Of a stretch of DNA of 64,000 nt, positions 12,266 to 24,100 are shown piece after piece. The notes under the pieces were generated by a model. The model did no database searches and was not told where the DNA came from. It was given only the letters and a program-made list of their open reading frames with translations. The position numbers and the translations under genes were made by a program. How positions within the stretch are numbered: position 1 is the stretch's first letter; each line of letters starts with the position of its first letter. This stretch comes from Conus ventricosus (taxonomy: Eukaryota > Mollusca > Gastropoda > Neogastropoda > Conidae), in NCBI GenBank assembly GCA_018398815.1, contig CM031626.1, positions 42,125,201 to 42,189,200 of the forward strand, given 5' to 3'.

Positions 12266-12624
12266 CCAGCACAGCTAATCAGTCCAGTCACCGAGTTAAG
12301 CCAGTTGACTGCTATGAAAATAAAACTCCTGCGGCAAACCATTTGCCAGCGACTGAATGCTAACAAATACAATTTTTTCCAGAAGTGTTTTTCAGATTAT
12401 ACATTTCTTCAAAGATAATATCTGAAAGAAAGATATAAATGAACGACCATTGTATTCAACACATCTCAAAAGCTATGCGATGTACAAATTATGATTTGTT
12501 GCTTTGTTCTGGGGAGTGTTCAATCTTTGTGTTCTGCTCTTTTGCTGTCAACATCACATGTTCTGAGACCTGAGGCAATGTTATCCACATCCACTATGAA
12601 AACAGACCCCTTCCATGCGCTCTC

Positions 12625-12770
12625 ACACACACATACACATACACACGCATACAGACACACATACATACACACACACACGCATACAGACACACACACACGC
12701 ATACAGACACACCACACACACAAACTTACACACACACACACACACACACACACAACACACACACACACAA
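12625..12770. repeat. (CA)n microsatellite
   Basis: An interrupted CA/CATA repeat in the intron downstream of the 12.8 kb exon. Confidence 0.95.
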
Positions 12771-12824
12771 GAGTTGTGACAGAAAAACAAACTCTGAAAT
12801 TCAAGAAAAACTGTGCCATCCCAC

Positions 12825-12928
12825 CTTTGAGATGCCAGGCCAAGAGGGAGAGAGTGCCAGGTTTGTTCATCAAGTACTGGACCCCTTTCTGATTGATGCT
12901 GATGTTGTACATCCCCATCAACATAAGG
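12825..12928 (-). CDS. HSF2BP: HSF2BP internal exon, armadillo domain
   Basis: This 104-bp exon has acceptor GCGCAG (12929-12934) and donor GTGGGA (12819-12824). Its first base completes the Ser codon begun by the 19.1 kb exon (AG + C), and it leaves one base for the 9.7 kb exon. The peptide begins SLMLMGMYNISINQKGVQYL and matches the conserved vertebrate HSF2BP segment LMLMSLYNVSINLKGLKYI almost residue for residue. This is the best single identity in the gene. The exon lies between two long (CA)n blocks (12625-12770 and 12931-13132). On the transcribed strand the pyrimidine tract of its acceptor is therefore made of GT repeats. Confidence 0.9.
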
Positions 12929-12930
12929 CT

Positions 12931-13012
12931 GCGCACACACACAGACATATAAACATACGCCACACACGCGCACACACACGCCACACACACACACACACCA
13001 CACGCATGCACC

Positions 13013-13047
<35 letters not shown>

Positions 13048-13132
13048 CACACCACACACACACACACACACACACATGCACGCCTGTACACATACACACA
13101 CACGATCGCACACACACACACACACACACATA
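12931..13132. repeat. (CA)n microsatellite abutting a splice acceptor
   Basis: An interrupted CA repeat begins 3 bases from the acceptor of the 12.8 kb exon. On the transcribed strand it is (GT)n and occupies the pyrimidine-tract position. Confidence 0.95.
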
Positions 13133-13434
13133 TGGTATGACATGCCCCAGGTTGTCTGTTTGTTTTGTTGTTGTTTTTTTCACAAATGTGCTAGTTGGAA
13201 ACAACAAAGAAACAGGAGTGGTCAGAAAGGAGGTGGAGAAAGACCTAGCCACTGAAAAACGATGACGACACAAATTCAGGGATAGTCCAAGAGGCAGAGA
13301 CAGACGTAACTACATAAAAAAGACCCAGAATTTGGGGGACAGTCTGTGAGACAGAGAAAGATGTAACCACATGAAAAGAAAGACACAGACTTAGGGATAT
13401 AGAAAAACTCAATCCTAACTACTGTGACCAGAGC

Positions 13435-13463
13435 TGGGGGGGGGGGGGGGGGGGGGGGGGGGG
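13435..13463. repeat. Poly-G tract, about 28 bp
   Basis: An uninterrupted G run. Confidence 0.9.
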
Positions 13464-15480
13464 TCGGTGTGTCCTCTAGAGGAAGGACTTGGAATGTTTT
13501 CTTACCAGAGTTATGTTAACATTTCACCTCCACCCTCTCTCTTACTAGTGATAGAAGCTGCAACTTTCCAGTACTAGTCATCGAAAGATTTTTTTTTCTT
13601 CTCGGGGCTGTTAAAATACTCAATGTGGCGCAGGGATAAGTTTTCTTAGGATTGTACTCTTAAAAGTACTTGTAGCTCCGAGAGACAGAATTAGAGAGAA
13701 GTTCAAACATTCAATACGGATTGAACAACAAAGAACTGACACATGTTAAGCGTACTTTAACATATCAACTTTACTTGTTTTCACAATGGTGAAATATTTA
13801 AAGCTATTTCACAATAGAAAAATCAGTTCGTTCAAGCTGAGTTTTGGTTCTCACTGTTTCGTCATGAAGCGAGGGAAAGTTGTGGATGAGTCGAGTTGGA
13901 GTCCACTTGGAATATCAGAACTTATGTGATGTCGGAGAGGACAGTTGATCTTCCTTTTGTTGCTGGCGACTGATCCACTTGTATAGACCGGCTGCTAAAG
14001 TGCTGGACTGTGGTGTGTCTTCACAACCTGTCTTGCCCAGGGTAGGCAGGGTCCCAGGTATTTCTGGGAGATCAGTGAAGCTTAGACCAGGAGTTCAGAT
14101 CAAGTGAGCTGACCGTGCACTCTCTCTCAGGGTTTACCCCTGCTGTCTTTCATGCTGTACTGTGTTGATCTACAGCGGGTCCGAGGAATCAGTGCGTGGG
14201 AAGGACTCGGTGTCCCCTTTCCGTTTGCTAAACTGTCAAGTCCAGTTTCTGTTCCGGTGGACAGTGTGTCACTCAAGACAGAGAAAAGGGGGTTGGTGGG
14301 AGGGGGTCTGTCATCCCCCATCCCTTACCGTGGAATTGACCAGTTTCCAACGTGTGAAAGTACGCTTGTGTTGTAGCACCTAAATCAATGCATGCTAACT
14401 GACAAAGCATGGTTTAACATAACTGCATCATTTGCCATCCCCTGTGGGGATACCGGGGAGCCTTTTGTACAAATAGTTCCCCCTCCTTCTGGACATTCTG
14501 TGCCAGTAACGTCCCCTTTTCCTTTCACTCTCAGTAACTCTGTCTCCTCCTTTGCTGTACTGTCGTCTACTGTCCTTGCTGTCTACCATATCTTTTATCT
14601 ATCTTTTTCCACAACCTCTTCCCACAAATTTCTGCACTCAACGAAGTTGGAGTGAACTGACCATACTCTCGAGTACAGTGTGAGTATCCCAACAGGGTAA
14701 AACGAGTTAACACGCTACCAGATACTGGAACGCTGAAGAAGAAGAAGCATCGTTTGCCAGGCCCCGCGTGCAACTGCGTGCTGGTGGTGAATAAGAGAGA
14801 AGGGGAGGGGGGAAGAGACGGGCGAGAGACTTTAAAATTGATGTAACCTTTTTTTTGTCAGTGTTGTACCCAGGCTGTCGGCTGGTTTCAAAGAGTTTCT
14901 GACAGACAGCAGGGATAGTGAGGGGGCGAGAGTTTGAGAGGGGACGGAAGGGGGGGGGGGGGGGGAGGGGGCTGAGAGGGGAAGGAAAGGGGGGGGGGGA
15001 TTTGAAATCTATACTGCTTTGTGTGAAACACAGGGGGAGAGAAAAGGGGGTGTGTGTGCATGTGTTTGTACAGCTTGTACAACAGGATGGTTGGGACCGA
15101 TCAGGTGGAGTTGTCAAGGGACTCATCACAACTACAAAAAGATTGTCAAGAGGTAGTGTGAGAGACTCAGAAAAACCCTCGACTGGCTCCAAGACTGACT
15201 CTGACAGTTCATTCACACGTACTGGCGTTTGAAGACTCCAGTTTCCTGCCACAGGTCCTGAGCTGGAGTCAGTAGAAGGATATAAAGTAAGTGAATGAAG
15301 ACTGCTGTGGTGTGTTGCTTGTTTCTCAGTAATGTACCTCTGCCTTACAGCAGGTTTCTTCGATTTATGTTCGAGTAGTGATGGAGTGAGAGCTGATGAT
15401 GAAGCAGCTTTACTCCTGAACAACATACTCAGCTTGAAGGCATTAAACCTGAGATTGTGAAAACCTTAAACTTGTTGGTC
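13464..15480. other. Intronic sequence with possible old element ending in (GAA)n
   Basis: I see no exon. The stretch 13960-14750 ends in GAAGAAGAAGAAG (14738-14750), like the LINE tail at 5000, so it may be a non-coding LINE or SINE 3' part. A purine-rich stretch with G runs lies at 14920-15000. Confidence 0.3.
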
Positions 15481-15541
15481 TGGACTTCTCTCTCTCTCTT
15501 GCTCTCAAAAAAAAAAGTATATATATATTTATATACATATA

Positions 15542-16880
15542 TGTGTGATGGTCTGGAGTGGTAAGGGGGTGTGCAGGTGAAGACAGGCAGATGATAGTAG
15601 GTATGTTCAGGAGCCAAGGGACAGCAGCCAGTCAAGAAGATGAAGAGGACGATGTGGAGGTTTTCTCACGTTTATTCCCCCTCCATAACAAGGATCTCAA
15701 ACCAGGAACACTGTCCTGGAAACACTCTCACTGTGCACACTGAGCACAATGAACACACACACCGCCTCTATATATACAGCACAAGCCAGACTGCAAAGCC
15801 AGCGACACACTGCTGCAGTCAAAAAACCTCACGAGATGGGAACCGACAGAAATTTTTGCTACCTATCGCAGCTTCAGTGTTGTCTGGCTCGCCGTTCATG
15901 CAAAGTATTCAAACATATTTGATATTAATGAAAACCTCAACCCAAGGAATGAAATGCAGTAAGTCACACTTGACAATTTTGTGGCTATGTAAAATTACTG
16001 TTGATTAATGTCCGGGAGTAAACCCACTTCTAACGCGTTTGCGTCATATTTTTCTCTATTTCAATAAGAAATACCAAACAGCATGAAATAGTTTTGTAAT
16101 GAATGAATAGCTGGCATTTCGCCTTATCATACATTATTTCATAATCCAAGACGATGTCTAAGCAGAGAACTTTGTTTTTGAAAACTGGTAGAAAACACAA
16201 CTGACTTTTCTCTTCGCCGGGCTGTTGGCGCGTGCTCTTGATACGATTTTCAACTAAAAAATGCTTTGTAAAAATGGACTGTTGGATAATAATTTCTATA
16301 CATTTTCAGTTATATTCATAACAGAAATGGAGTCATTAGCAAGATTTCAATCGGGAAGTCTGAATTTCATAGAATGGTAATTTGGATCAAAACTCGAACA
16401 ATGGACAAAGAAGGTGACTTGCTCAAGGAAGCCGGTGCCATCAGTCATTTTGTATAGTCACAAGCCTGTGCAGAAAAGATCATTGGCACGCGATATACAA
16501 AACAAGAGCTCATGGACTTACCTTTTAATGTGCATTTTTGGATTCTTCGGTTTTTCTCATACTTTTGTGAAATTAAGAATTATTCAATGTTTGTTCGATG
16601 GACAATTGAAAATGGCACCAAAAGTATTGTGCAAAATCCCAGTTTAGAGTAAATATGAGCTTCTCAGTGCAGTACGGTTGTAATGAATAAAATACAGTAA
16701 TTTTTGTGACTTCAGTAACCTATATACAACTATGTAGGTTCTGAGGTATTCATATTTTAAAGAGTTTACACAAAAAATGAGATTCATCAATCAAGGGAGG
16801 TAAGTGGGAAGGTAACACTTGAACAAAACATTCTGTCTACGACAGGTAACCAAGAAATGTACTGTTAGCACCCGGCTACA
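15542..16880 (-). mobile_element. Solo LTR, 1.34 kb, same family as the 56-61 kb LTR element
   Basis: On the minus strand it starts TGTAGCCGGGTGCTAACAGT (at 16880) and ends CCATCACA (at 15542), so it has TG...CA ends. A TATA box (TATATATA, 15768-15775) is followed about 95 bp on by AATAAA (15671-15676), the normal U3-R-U5 order. The last ~200 bp match 57750-58022 and the first ~450 bp match 56014-56460 and 61223-61565. No direct repeat is visible at the edges, which run into (TA)n and (CT)n. No internal region is attached, so it is a solo LTR. Confidence 0.75.
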
Positions 16881-17299
16881 TCTCTCTCTCTCTCTCTTTT
16901 TTTTCTTTTTTTTTTCCCCCTTGCACTGAAGGTTATATTTCTATTCAATACACATGTTACATCAACAATACATTACACATGTTACATCAACAATACAATA
17001 CACATGTTACATCAACAATACATTTACATACAATGTTTAACTAGTGCTGTCAAGATCATACAAAAGTGTCATAATTCAAAAGTCATAATTCGCATGTTAC
17101 AATGTAAACTTATTACACTATATCAATTATTATTAAATGAAATATTAAAAAGCTGCAAGGGTATATACCAATTACAATATATAAACAAAGGCTATGAAAA
17201 TAAAAAAAAATTTAAAAAAAAACGAACAAGGGAGGGAACCAATAGCCCCCACACCACACCCCTGAAAGGGTGGGTGCTTGGTGCCTCGGGCATGGTGGG

Positions 17300-17301
17300 A
17301 T

Positions 17302-17333
<32 letters not shown>
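17300..17333. repeat. Poly-G tract, about 32 bp
   Basis: One of the longest G runs in the window. Poly-T/A tracts flank it at 17210 and 17430-17460. Confidence 0.9.
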
Positions 17334-17334
<1 letters not shown>

Positions 17335-17513
17335 AGAAGAAGCAAAACAAAACAAAAACAATTTCATGTTCACAAAATATTGCTCGCTCAAATTTCATGG
17401 CTTGTGTCGATCCATTACAGGAGCATCGTTTTTTTTTTTTTTTCTTCTTCTTTTTTTTTTGGTATGTGTGTCTTTACCATTTTACAAGGTGTCATGTCAA
17501 CAATGAAAGACTG

Positions 17514-18095
17514 TTATAGTGTTTCGCATAGAGCAAGGTAGGGTAGCCAATTTTTCAAAAAGACATGATAACGCATTTCTGTCATATGTGCATACTTTTC
17601 TATATTGTATCGATGCTTAAGTTCAATTTTAAACCCTGATAATCTGGGTTTAACACTATTAATTCTGCAAGTGTAAACAAAATATTTCGCCGACAATAAA
17701 ATGAGATCAAATGATTGGTCTGTTTTCGTGTTTTCATCGGTTCCAAACAAAACCAGCTCAACATTAAATGACAATCTGATACTATTTTCACACGTTGTTT
17801 TCATGTAGTTTTCTAATTCTTTCCAGAATTCTTGTGAAGTAGTGCAGTACCACAAATAGTGATGTATACTATCTCTCTCAATTTGACAAAAACTGCATCT
17901 ATCGCTATCCCTCAAACCCATTCTGTTTAGTATGATATTGGATACAAGAATTCTATGACAAATTTTCAATTGGAACCACCTGAATTTTATTTCTTTTATT
18001 TTTCTCGCAATTTTCAATACGATTTCCCAATCTACTGCAGTATGTAGCTTGAGTTCCCAGTTCACGAAAGACTTAATATTAAGTACACATAACTT
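17514..18095 (-). pseudogene. C-terminal end of an L1/Tx1-type LINE ORF2
   Basis: About 190 codons are open to a TAA at 17514-17516. The reading includes KFRWFQLKICHRILVSNIIL, then MGLRDSDRCSFCQIERDSIH and HYLWYCTTSQEFW. This is the C-x2-C...H-x4-C zinc-binding module and flanking helices found after the RT domain in L1/Tx1 ORF2 proteins. No RT motifs lie upstream in the window, so the copy is 5'-truncated. The 3' side passes into AT-rich sequence and a poly-G/poly-T region. Confidence 0.75.
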
Positions 18096-18391
18096 ATCTC
18101 TCTCTATATATATATACACACACACATATATGTATATTTGTCTATCTGTCTGTATCTGTATCTGTCCATCTATCGATCTTTATCTCTGTGTGTGTGTGTG
18201 TGTGTGAGTGGGTGGGAATGTATTCCATGGTTGTGCAGTGAGATGCTGAGCGACAGTTACCCAAAAACAAAAAAAAAAGAGATCTTTTGTTCTATGACAG
18301 CAACACTATTGACCAAACTTTTAACAATGTTCTAAAACATGAGCAATAAAAGAAAATGTTTGCTTACTACACCTCCAAACAAATGAAACAA

Positions 18392-18622
18392 ATCTAGTTG
18401 CAAAGCGAGACGACTGCAGGCGGAAATCTAAACAAATCTTAAATAAATGTTAGCGAACCACCCAGAGAACGTGGACAAACGAGTCACAAGACAAAACACA
18501 ACGCGTTTCGACCTCCTAGGTCTTCCTCAGGTGAGACGTAAACGAATAAAACAACGAAAATTCACTTAGCTTTGATCGCTTCAGATGGCTTAGGGTTCAG
18601 CGCAAGGAAGAAGGCATTGAAT
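18392..18622 (-). mobile_element. 231-bp Penelope-type non-autonomous element carrying a hammerhead ribozyme motif
   Basis: The insertion is flanked by a perfect 12-bp duplication, CAAATGAAACAA (18380-18391 and 18623-18634), inside a minisatellite unit, so both ends are fixed. It starts ATCTAGTTGCAAAGCGAG and ends AAGGCATTGAAT. It is one unit of the sequence that forms an inverted dimer at 60285-60699. The motif GTCGAAACGCGTTGTG next to CTGA(N)GA is, from memory of the literature, typical of the pseudo-LTRs of Penelope-like retroelements and related retrozymes. No coding capacity. Confidence 0.75.
18494..18540 (-). ncRNA. Hammerhead ribozyme-like motif (type I, Penelope style)
   Basis: On the minus strand, CTGAGGA (18524-18530) is followed by A, then a 5-bp stem GACCT/AGGTC with loop AGG, then GAAA (18506-18509), then CGCGTT for a minimal stem III and the cleavage triplet. 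Compared with the 60 kb copy, the N7 base and loop differ while stem and core are kept. One extra A sits between the core and stem II. Self-cleavage is inferred, not shown. Confidence 0.6.
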
Positions 18623-19102
18623 CAAATGAAACAAACCAATGATAACACAGAAAATGTTTGCTTACTACACCTCCTAACAAATGAATCAGACCAACGATAA
18701 CACAGAAGGTGTTTGCTTACTACACCTCCAAACAAATGAATCAGACCAACGATAACACAGAAGATGTTTGCTTACTACACCTCCAAACAAATGAATCAGA
18801 CCAACGATAACACAGAAAATGTTTGGTTACTACACCTCCAAACAAATGAATCAGACCAACGATAACACAGAAGCAATGAGCTGCAACCCTCATCTCTTCT
18901 GCAGGGTGCACAAAACCTTGCACACCTGCCATTAAAAACCACGATACCAGTATCACAACAAATGCCGCAGCAGATGCAGGGAAACCTACCCCAACGTGAG
19001 AGTGTCTGTCAAAGCTACAGGCACATGTTCATACGCAGAATGAAACAGGGAGGAAAGGTGGAAATAGTCCTTTTCATTCTTCTCTATTTTTTTTTCACCC
19101 AC

Positions 19103-19226
19103 CTTTTGATTTTGGCGCTTTTGTGGAGGGGAGCCTGGGACAGGAAGGCTAAGAAAGCGTCCACCAGTCGTTTGCCATTCTCACTGCCCATCAGGTAATC
19201 ACGTCCGTACGAGGAGGCTGCCACAT
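19103..19226 (-). CDS. HSF2BP: HSF2BP internal exon, armadillo domain
   Basis: This 124-bp exon has acceptor CTGACAG (19227-19233) and donor GTGGGT (19097-19102). It begins with two bases of an Asn codon and reads NVAASSYGRDYLMGSENGKR, then LVDAFLAFLSQAPLHKSAKIK. The vertebrate HSF2BP counterpart is NVAAIACGREFL, followed by a helix LLDTILQLLG and a basic linker. It ends with AG of a Ser codon completed by the 12.8 kb exon. Phase on both sides and the family alignment agree. In the protein this is the middle of the armadillo domain. The large repeat-filled intron upstream (19.2-29.6 kb) contains the low-quality 33-bp array. Confidence 0.88.
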
Positions 19227-19369
19227 CTGTCAGAGCATGACCAGGGCACAAAAGTTAAAGGAGCTGTCAGAAAGACATGCAGTGTCCATGGTGCATGAAG
19301 AAAAAACACAGTAACAGTACACAGTCAGAAAAAGATTTTCTTCTAACTTCTACCAGACTTCTTCGCCTT

Positions 19370-19590
19370 AAAACTGTTCTTTGCGTACATCTCAACCAAA
19401 ATGAACATAGCAGACTTCTTTACCTTAGAACTGTTCTTGGTGTACATCTCAACCAAAATGAACATAACAGACTTCTTTACCTTAGAACTGTTCTTGGTGT
19501 ACATCTCAACCAAAATGAACATAACAGACTTCTTTACCTTAGAACTGTTCTTGGTCTGCTTCTCAACCAAAATGAACATATTTTCTGCAT
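19370..19590. repeat. 57-bp tandem repeat, about 4 units
   Basis: Units share CTTCTTTACCTTAGAACTGT and CTCAACCAAAATGAACATA. Confidence 0.9.
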
Positions 19591-20214
19591 AGAGTGTGTA
19601 CGAAATTCCAAATTTCTGTAAAAAGCACGGGACAGCAGGGAAGGTCTTTCTTTTTCTTTTTTCCCCCACCTGTCATCTCACTGTAGAGGCTTCTTCCAGC
19701 TAGTAACCACCTGCTCTTGCATAAACTATGGTAAAAGCAGGTTCTTTCTGACACCAGTTACTATCAAACCTGATTCATCAGCATACTTTGGCCTAAACTC
19801 ATGCTCCATCGCTGACCTTTTTAATATTTCAGACCATACTGTCAATAAAGCAGACACAGCCTGATGCGATTTTGCGTACAAAAGTTAGCTAGAGTTGTCA
19901 AAGCCCCTGTTGTGGTTACATTTGCAAGGGCAATACCACACAAGGAGCTCGTCTTCAGAATTTTGTCTTTTCAAAGTGTTATATTTTAGTTCACTGTATT
20001 CATTGTTATATAAACACAGCGGAATCATGTGGGTGAACAGCTCTGTTCTAGCCCCTAAACACAACATTGCTCCTGTCTGTATCAAAGAAGAAGCGGGTTT
20101 TAAACAGAAAGAAGACGAACGAAAGACTGGGTGGTTTGTTAACGATATAATGTGTCTGACCATGCAATAGACCATGTTCAGAAATGAGCAGGACAGGTAA
20201 ATGGTGTTACAGCT

Positions 20215-20600
20215 CACGTTCAGTGAGAGTGATTCAATGATTTCACTGGTCAGATGCCACTGGTGGGCGCGCCTAAAGCGATGTTGCCCCCCATCTGTGA
20301 GCTTAACAGCTCAATCAAATACAAAAAAAAAGAAGCCAAAAAATGAGTGTGAAACGGTACGCCTAGAATACACAGCTAACATTCTGATCATTATCTTGGT
20401 GCATGCATCAAATCAAATATTTGACTCTTGAAATCATTTGTTTGACTAATAAAGTAATAGAGGGTAACTCAATTTGCAAGAGAAAGACAGGCATTATCTT
20501 TCCCTGATCTTTTTTCCAAACAGTTCCATTTCTTGATTCCACTGTCCATTCTCCTGTCTGTCTACCAAGGATGTCAACCGTTATCTCATTATTATTTGCC
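20215..20600. repeat. Dispersed repeat, copy 1 (second copy at 44950-45320)
   Basis: It shares AATCAAATATTTGACT, TTATCTTTCCCTGATCTTTT and GTGAGCTTAACAGCTCAAT-like segments, in the same order, with 44950-45320. Family unknown; it looks like an old SINE or MITE. Confidence 0.6.
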
Positions 20601-20696
20601 GTACATATGAAAATACTTTTTGTGCTGTTTGTTTCTCTTTCAAAATGGGATCTATCCTCCCCTCCCTCCCTCCCTGACTCACTCCTCCCCTTCAGT

Positions 20697-20900
20697 AACC
20701 TTGAAAAAGGTATTCTGTGACTGGCAGGGCTATGTATCTTATAATCATAAAGAAAAAGAGCTCCAACCTTGAAAAAGGTATTCTGTGACTGGCAGGGCTA
20801 TGTATCTTATAATCATAAAGAAAAAGAGCTCCAACCTTGAAAAAGGTATTCTGTGACTGGCAGGGCTATGTATCTTATAATCATAAAGAAAAAGAGCTCC
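20697..20900. repeat. Perfect 68-bp triplication
   Basis: Three identical 68-bp copies start AACCTTGAAAAAGGTATTCT and end AAAGAGCTCC. Identity is complete as read. Confidence 0.95.
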
Positions 20901-21129
20901 GTTCTTCTGCTGTTGTTCTACAAACGAGAGAAAATATGTTTAACTAGAGAGAAAATTCCCATTACTGACAGGAGGTCCAGTCAACACCCCTTGCAGGATA
21001 GTTACAACACAGAATCAAACTCCCGCTCTTGAAGACACTTCAGCAGACACAAAACACCAACTGAAATGAGTGACAAGAGTTCTTACTGATGATTAACGTT
21101 CTGAAATCTGTAAGGGAGGTAGGGTTTTA

Positions 21130-24100
21130 ACTTGGGGCCAAGTGCTGAACCAGTGTCAGTATACATTCTTACGTCCCCAAATCCCAGTTTACCAAAATTC
21201 CCGGCCCCTAACCGTCTGGGTATTGCTGGCAAACCAGGGGGTCATTATATTTTAAACTCGGGAAATCCATGTCATATCCCAGCCCTGTCCGCGGGCATCC
21301 AGTGACAGTATACAGTCGAAAACGTCGGCATCCAGTGTCAGTATGCCCGAATTCTGGTGCAGGTGGAAACCGGGTTCAGTATAAGTCTGTACGGCGGAAA
21401 TCCATGTCATATAAAAGACGAAACGTCGGGCAATCCAGTGTCAGTAATACAGCCCGGTACGTCGGGCATCCGGGTTTTCAGAATACGCCCTTACATCGGA
21501 AACCATTTTAAAAAAAACAGTCTAACGCTGGCACCCCAGTGTCAGTAAACATCGAAGTCGGCAACCAGTGTCAGAAAATACAGTCTTTTACGTCTGGCAT
21601 CCAGGGGAAATCCAGCCCTGACGCGGGCATCCAGTTCAGTATACACCCTGTCGGGCCCATCCAGTGCCCGTAAACAGTCTGAACGTTTTGGAACCATTTG
21701 TCAAAATCCAGCCCTGAAAGGGTCTGGCAACCAGTGTCAGTATACAGTCTTTACGTCGGGCCCATCCGGCAGAAACAGCTGAACGTCGGCATCCAGTGAA
21801 AATACGGGCCTGTACCTGGAAATCCAGTGTCGTATAAAATTCTGAACGCCGGGTGTGGGGCGGCATCCGGGTCAGAAACATTCGGGTTACGTCTGCATCC
21901 ATTGTAAGTATACAGCTGTACGCTGGCATCCATTTAAGTATACTTTCTGTACGTCGGGTGCGGGTGCTGACATCCATGTCAGTATTTGTAAAGGGACGGG
22001 CATCCAGTGTAATAAAACATTCTGTACATCTGGTCCCGTGCTGACACCCAAAGGTAAGTAAAAACAGTCTGTACGTCGGGAAACCAGTGTCGTATACAGT
22101 CGAGGGCGGGAAACCCATTGTCAGAAACATTTTTTCATCTGGAAATCCTTTTGTCATAAACAGTCTGTACTCTGGCATCCAGGTAACCCTACATCTGTAC
22201 GCCCCCGGGGGGCATTTTTTGACATCCTGGTAAGTTACATCCTGTACTCTGGGTTTTGTTGGCATCCAGTTTTAAGAAAAACCTTCTGTCCCGACTGGAA
22301 ATCCAGTGTAAGTATCCCATTTCGACGTCTGGTGCAGGGCGAAAATCCGGTCAGAAAACAGTCGGGTACGCTGGCATCCCAGTGTATAAAACAGTCCGAA
22401 AGTCTGGCACCCAAAGGTCATAAAATTTCCCCGAACGTCTGGTGCAGTGCTGACATCCAGTGTCAGTATACAGTCTGTACTCTGGCAATCCAGGGGTCAG
22501 TAAACAGTCGTTACGCGGTGCAGTGCCTGACCCCCGTGCAGAACCCCTGTACTCTGGCCCCCTGTCCAAAATACAGTCTGTACGTCGGTGCAGTGCTGAA
22601 AACCAGTGCCCTAAAACGCCCTGTACGTCGACACCATGTAAGTAAAACATCGTACGTCGGGTTCCCAGTGCTGACTTCCTTGTCAGTATACAGCCCCTTG
22701 TACGTCGGGCACCCAAATGTCGTATACAGCCCTTAACTTCTGCATCCAGTGTCAGTATACAGCTGTACGTCGGGTGCGGCTGAAAACCCGGGGCCCCAGT
22801 ATACCCCCCAGTACGTCGGCACCCAGTGTCAGTAATCCCAACCCCGTACACGGCATCCATTTAATTATACAGTTACGCCCGGAAATCCATTTCAGTATAA
22901 AATTTGTACGTCTGGCATCCAGTGTCAGTATACAGCCCTTTACTTTCGCATCCATGTCAGTATACAGTCTGTACGCCTACATCCTGTCAGTATACTTTCC
23001 TTACGTCGGGAAAATCCAGTTTCATTATAAAACCCCCTGTACTTCGCCCTCCAGTTTCCAGTATACAGTCTGTACGTCTGGAAATCCAGGGAAATATACG
23101 TCTTTACGTCTTTTGGCGTGCTGAAAACCGTGCCCATATACATTTCTGTATTTCTGGCACCCCAAGTAAGTAAAACCAGTCTGTACGTCGGGTGCAGTGC
23201 TGGAAAATTCCGGGGCAGATACAGCCCCTGAAACGTCGGCCCAGGAAATATACAGCCCCTTAAACTCTGGCATCCATTGTAATTTAATACAGCCCCCCGG
23301 GGGAAAAACGTCGGCATCCGGGGGTCAGTATACAGCCCGTACGTCTGGCACCCCATGTAAGTATACAGTCTGTACCTGGCACCCAGTTCAGTATACATCT
23401 GTACCTGGCATCCATGTAAAAAAACCCAGTTTTGTACGTCGGGCCCATCCAGTGAAATTATACAGTCTTTACGTCGGCCCAATCCAGTTCAGAATTTTAC
23501 GTCTGGAAACCATTGAAATATACATTTCTTTAGGTCTGGCATCCATGTCATAAACAGCCTGAAACCCCGGAATCCAGTTTCATATCCCATCTTACGTCTG
23601 GCCCCAAAGGTAAAAAAACAGCTATACGTCGGCCCCAAAGGTCAGTATCCAGTCTGTACGTCTGGCATCCAGTGTCATTAAAACATTCTTTACGCGGGCC
23701 ACCCCAATTTCCAGAAAATACAGCTGTACGTCTGGCACCCAGTGTTATACAGCTCCCCGTCGGCTTTCCAGTGCAGTATACAGCCCCGTACGTCTGGAAA
23801 CCCAATGCCCTAAAACAGTTGAACGTTTTGGCTTTCCATTTGTCAAAAACTTCGTACGTCGGGAACCAGGGGTCGAAATACAGTCTAACTTCGGGAAACC
23901 AGGTCCAGAAATCCAGTCTGTACGCGGCCCATCCGTGTCAATATACAGTCTGACGTCTGCATCCAGTTCAGTATACACCCGTACGTCGGTGTATGCTGGC
24001 ATCCATGTAAATATACAGTCGAAAACGCGGAAACCAGTGAAAGTATAATTCGGGAACTTCTGGCTCCAGGAAAAATTCACCCCTGAACGCCCTTTTGCAT

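Larger units (their letters stand above)
18347..18870. repeat. 55-bp minisatellite, about 6 units, interrupted by a ribozyme element
   Basis: Units read GTTTGCTTACTACACCTCCA, then ACAAATGAATCAGACCAACG. The first unit (18354-18391) is cut off by the 231-bp insertion and continues at 18623. Confidence 0.9.

Noticed and set aside
10985..12363. Open frames of up to 204 codons in the 28/29-bp array
   Set aside because: Periodic translation of a minisatellite, with no conservation or gene structure.
12520..13273. Cys/Val-rich open frames of more than 200 codons over CA repeats
   Set aside because: These are translations of (GT)n. Only the short 12825-12928 part inside them is a real exon.
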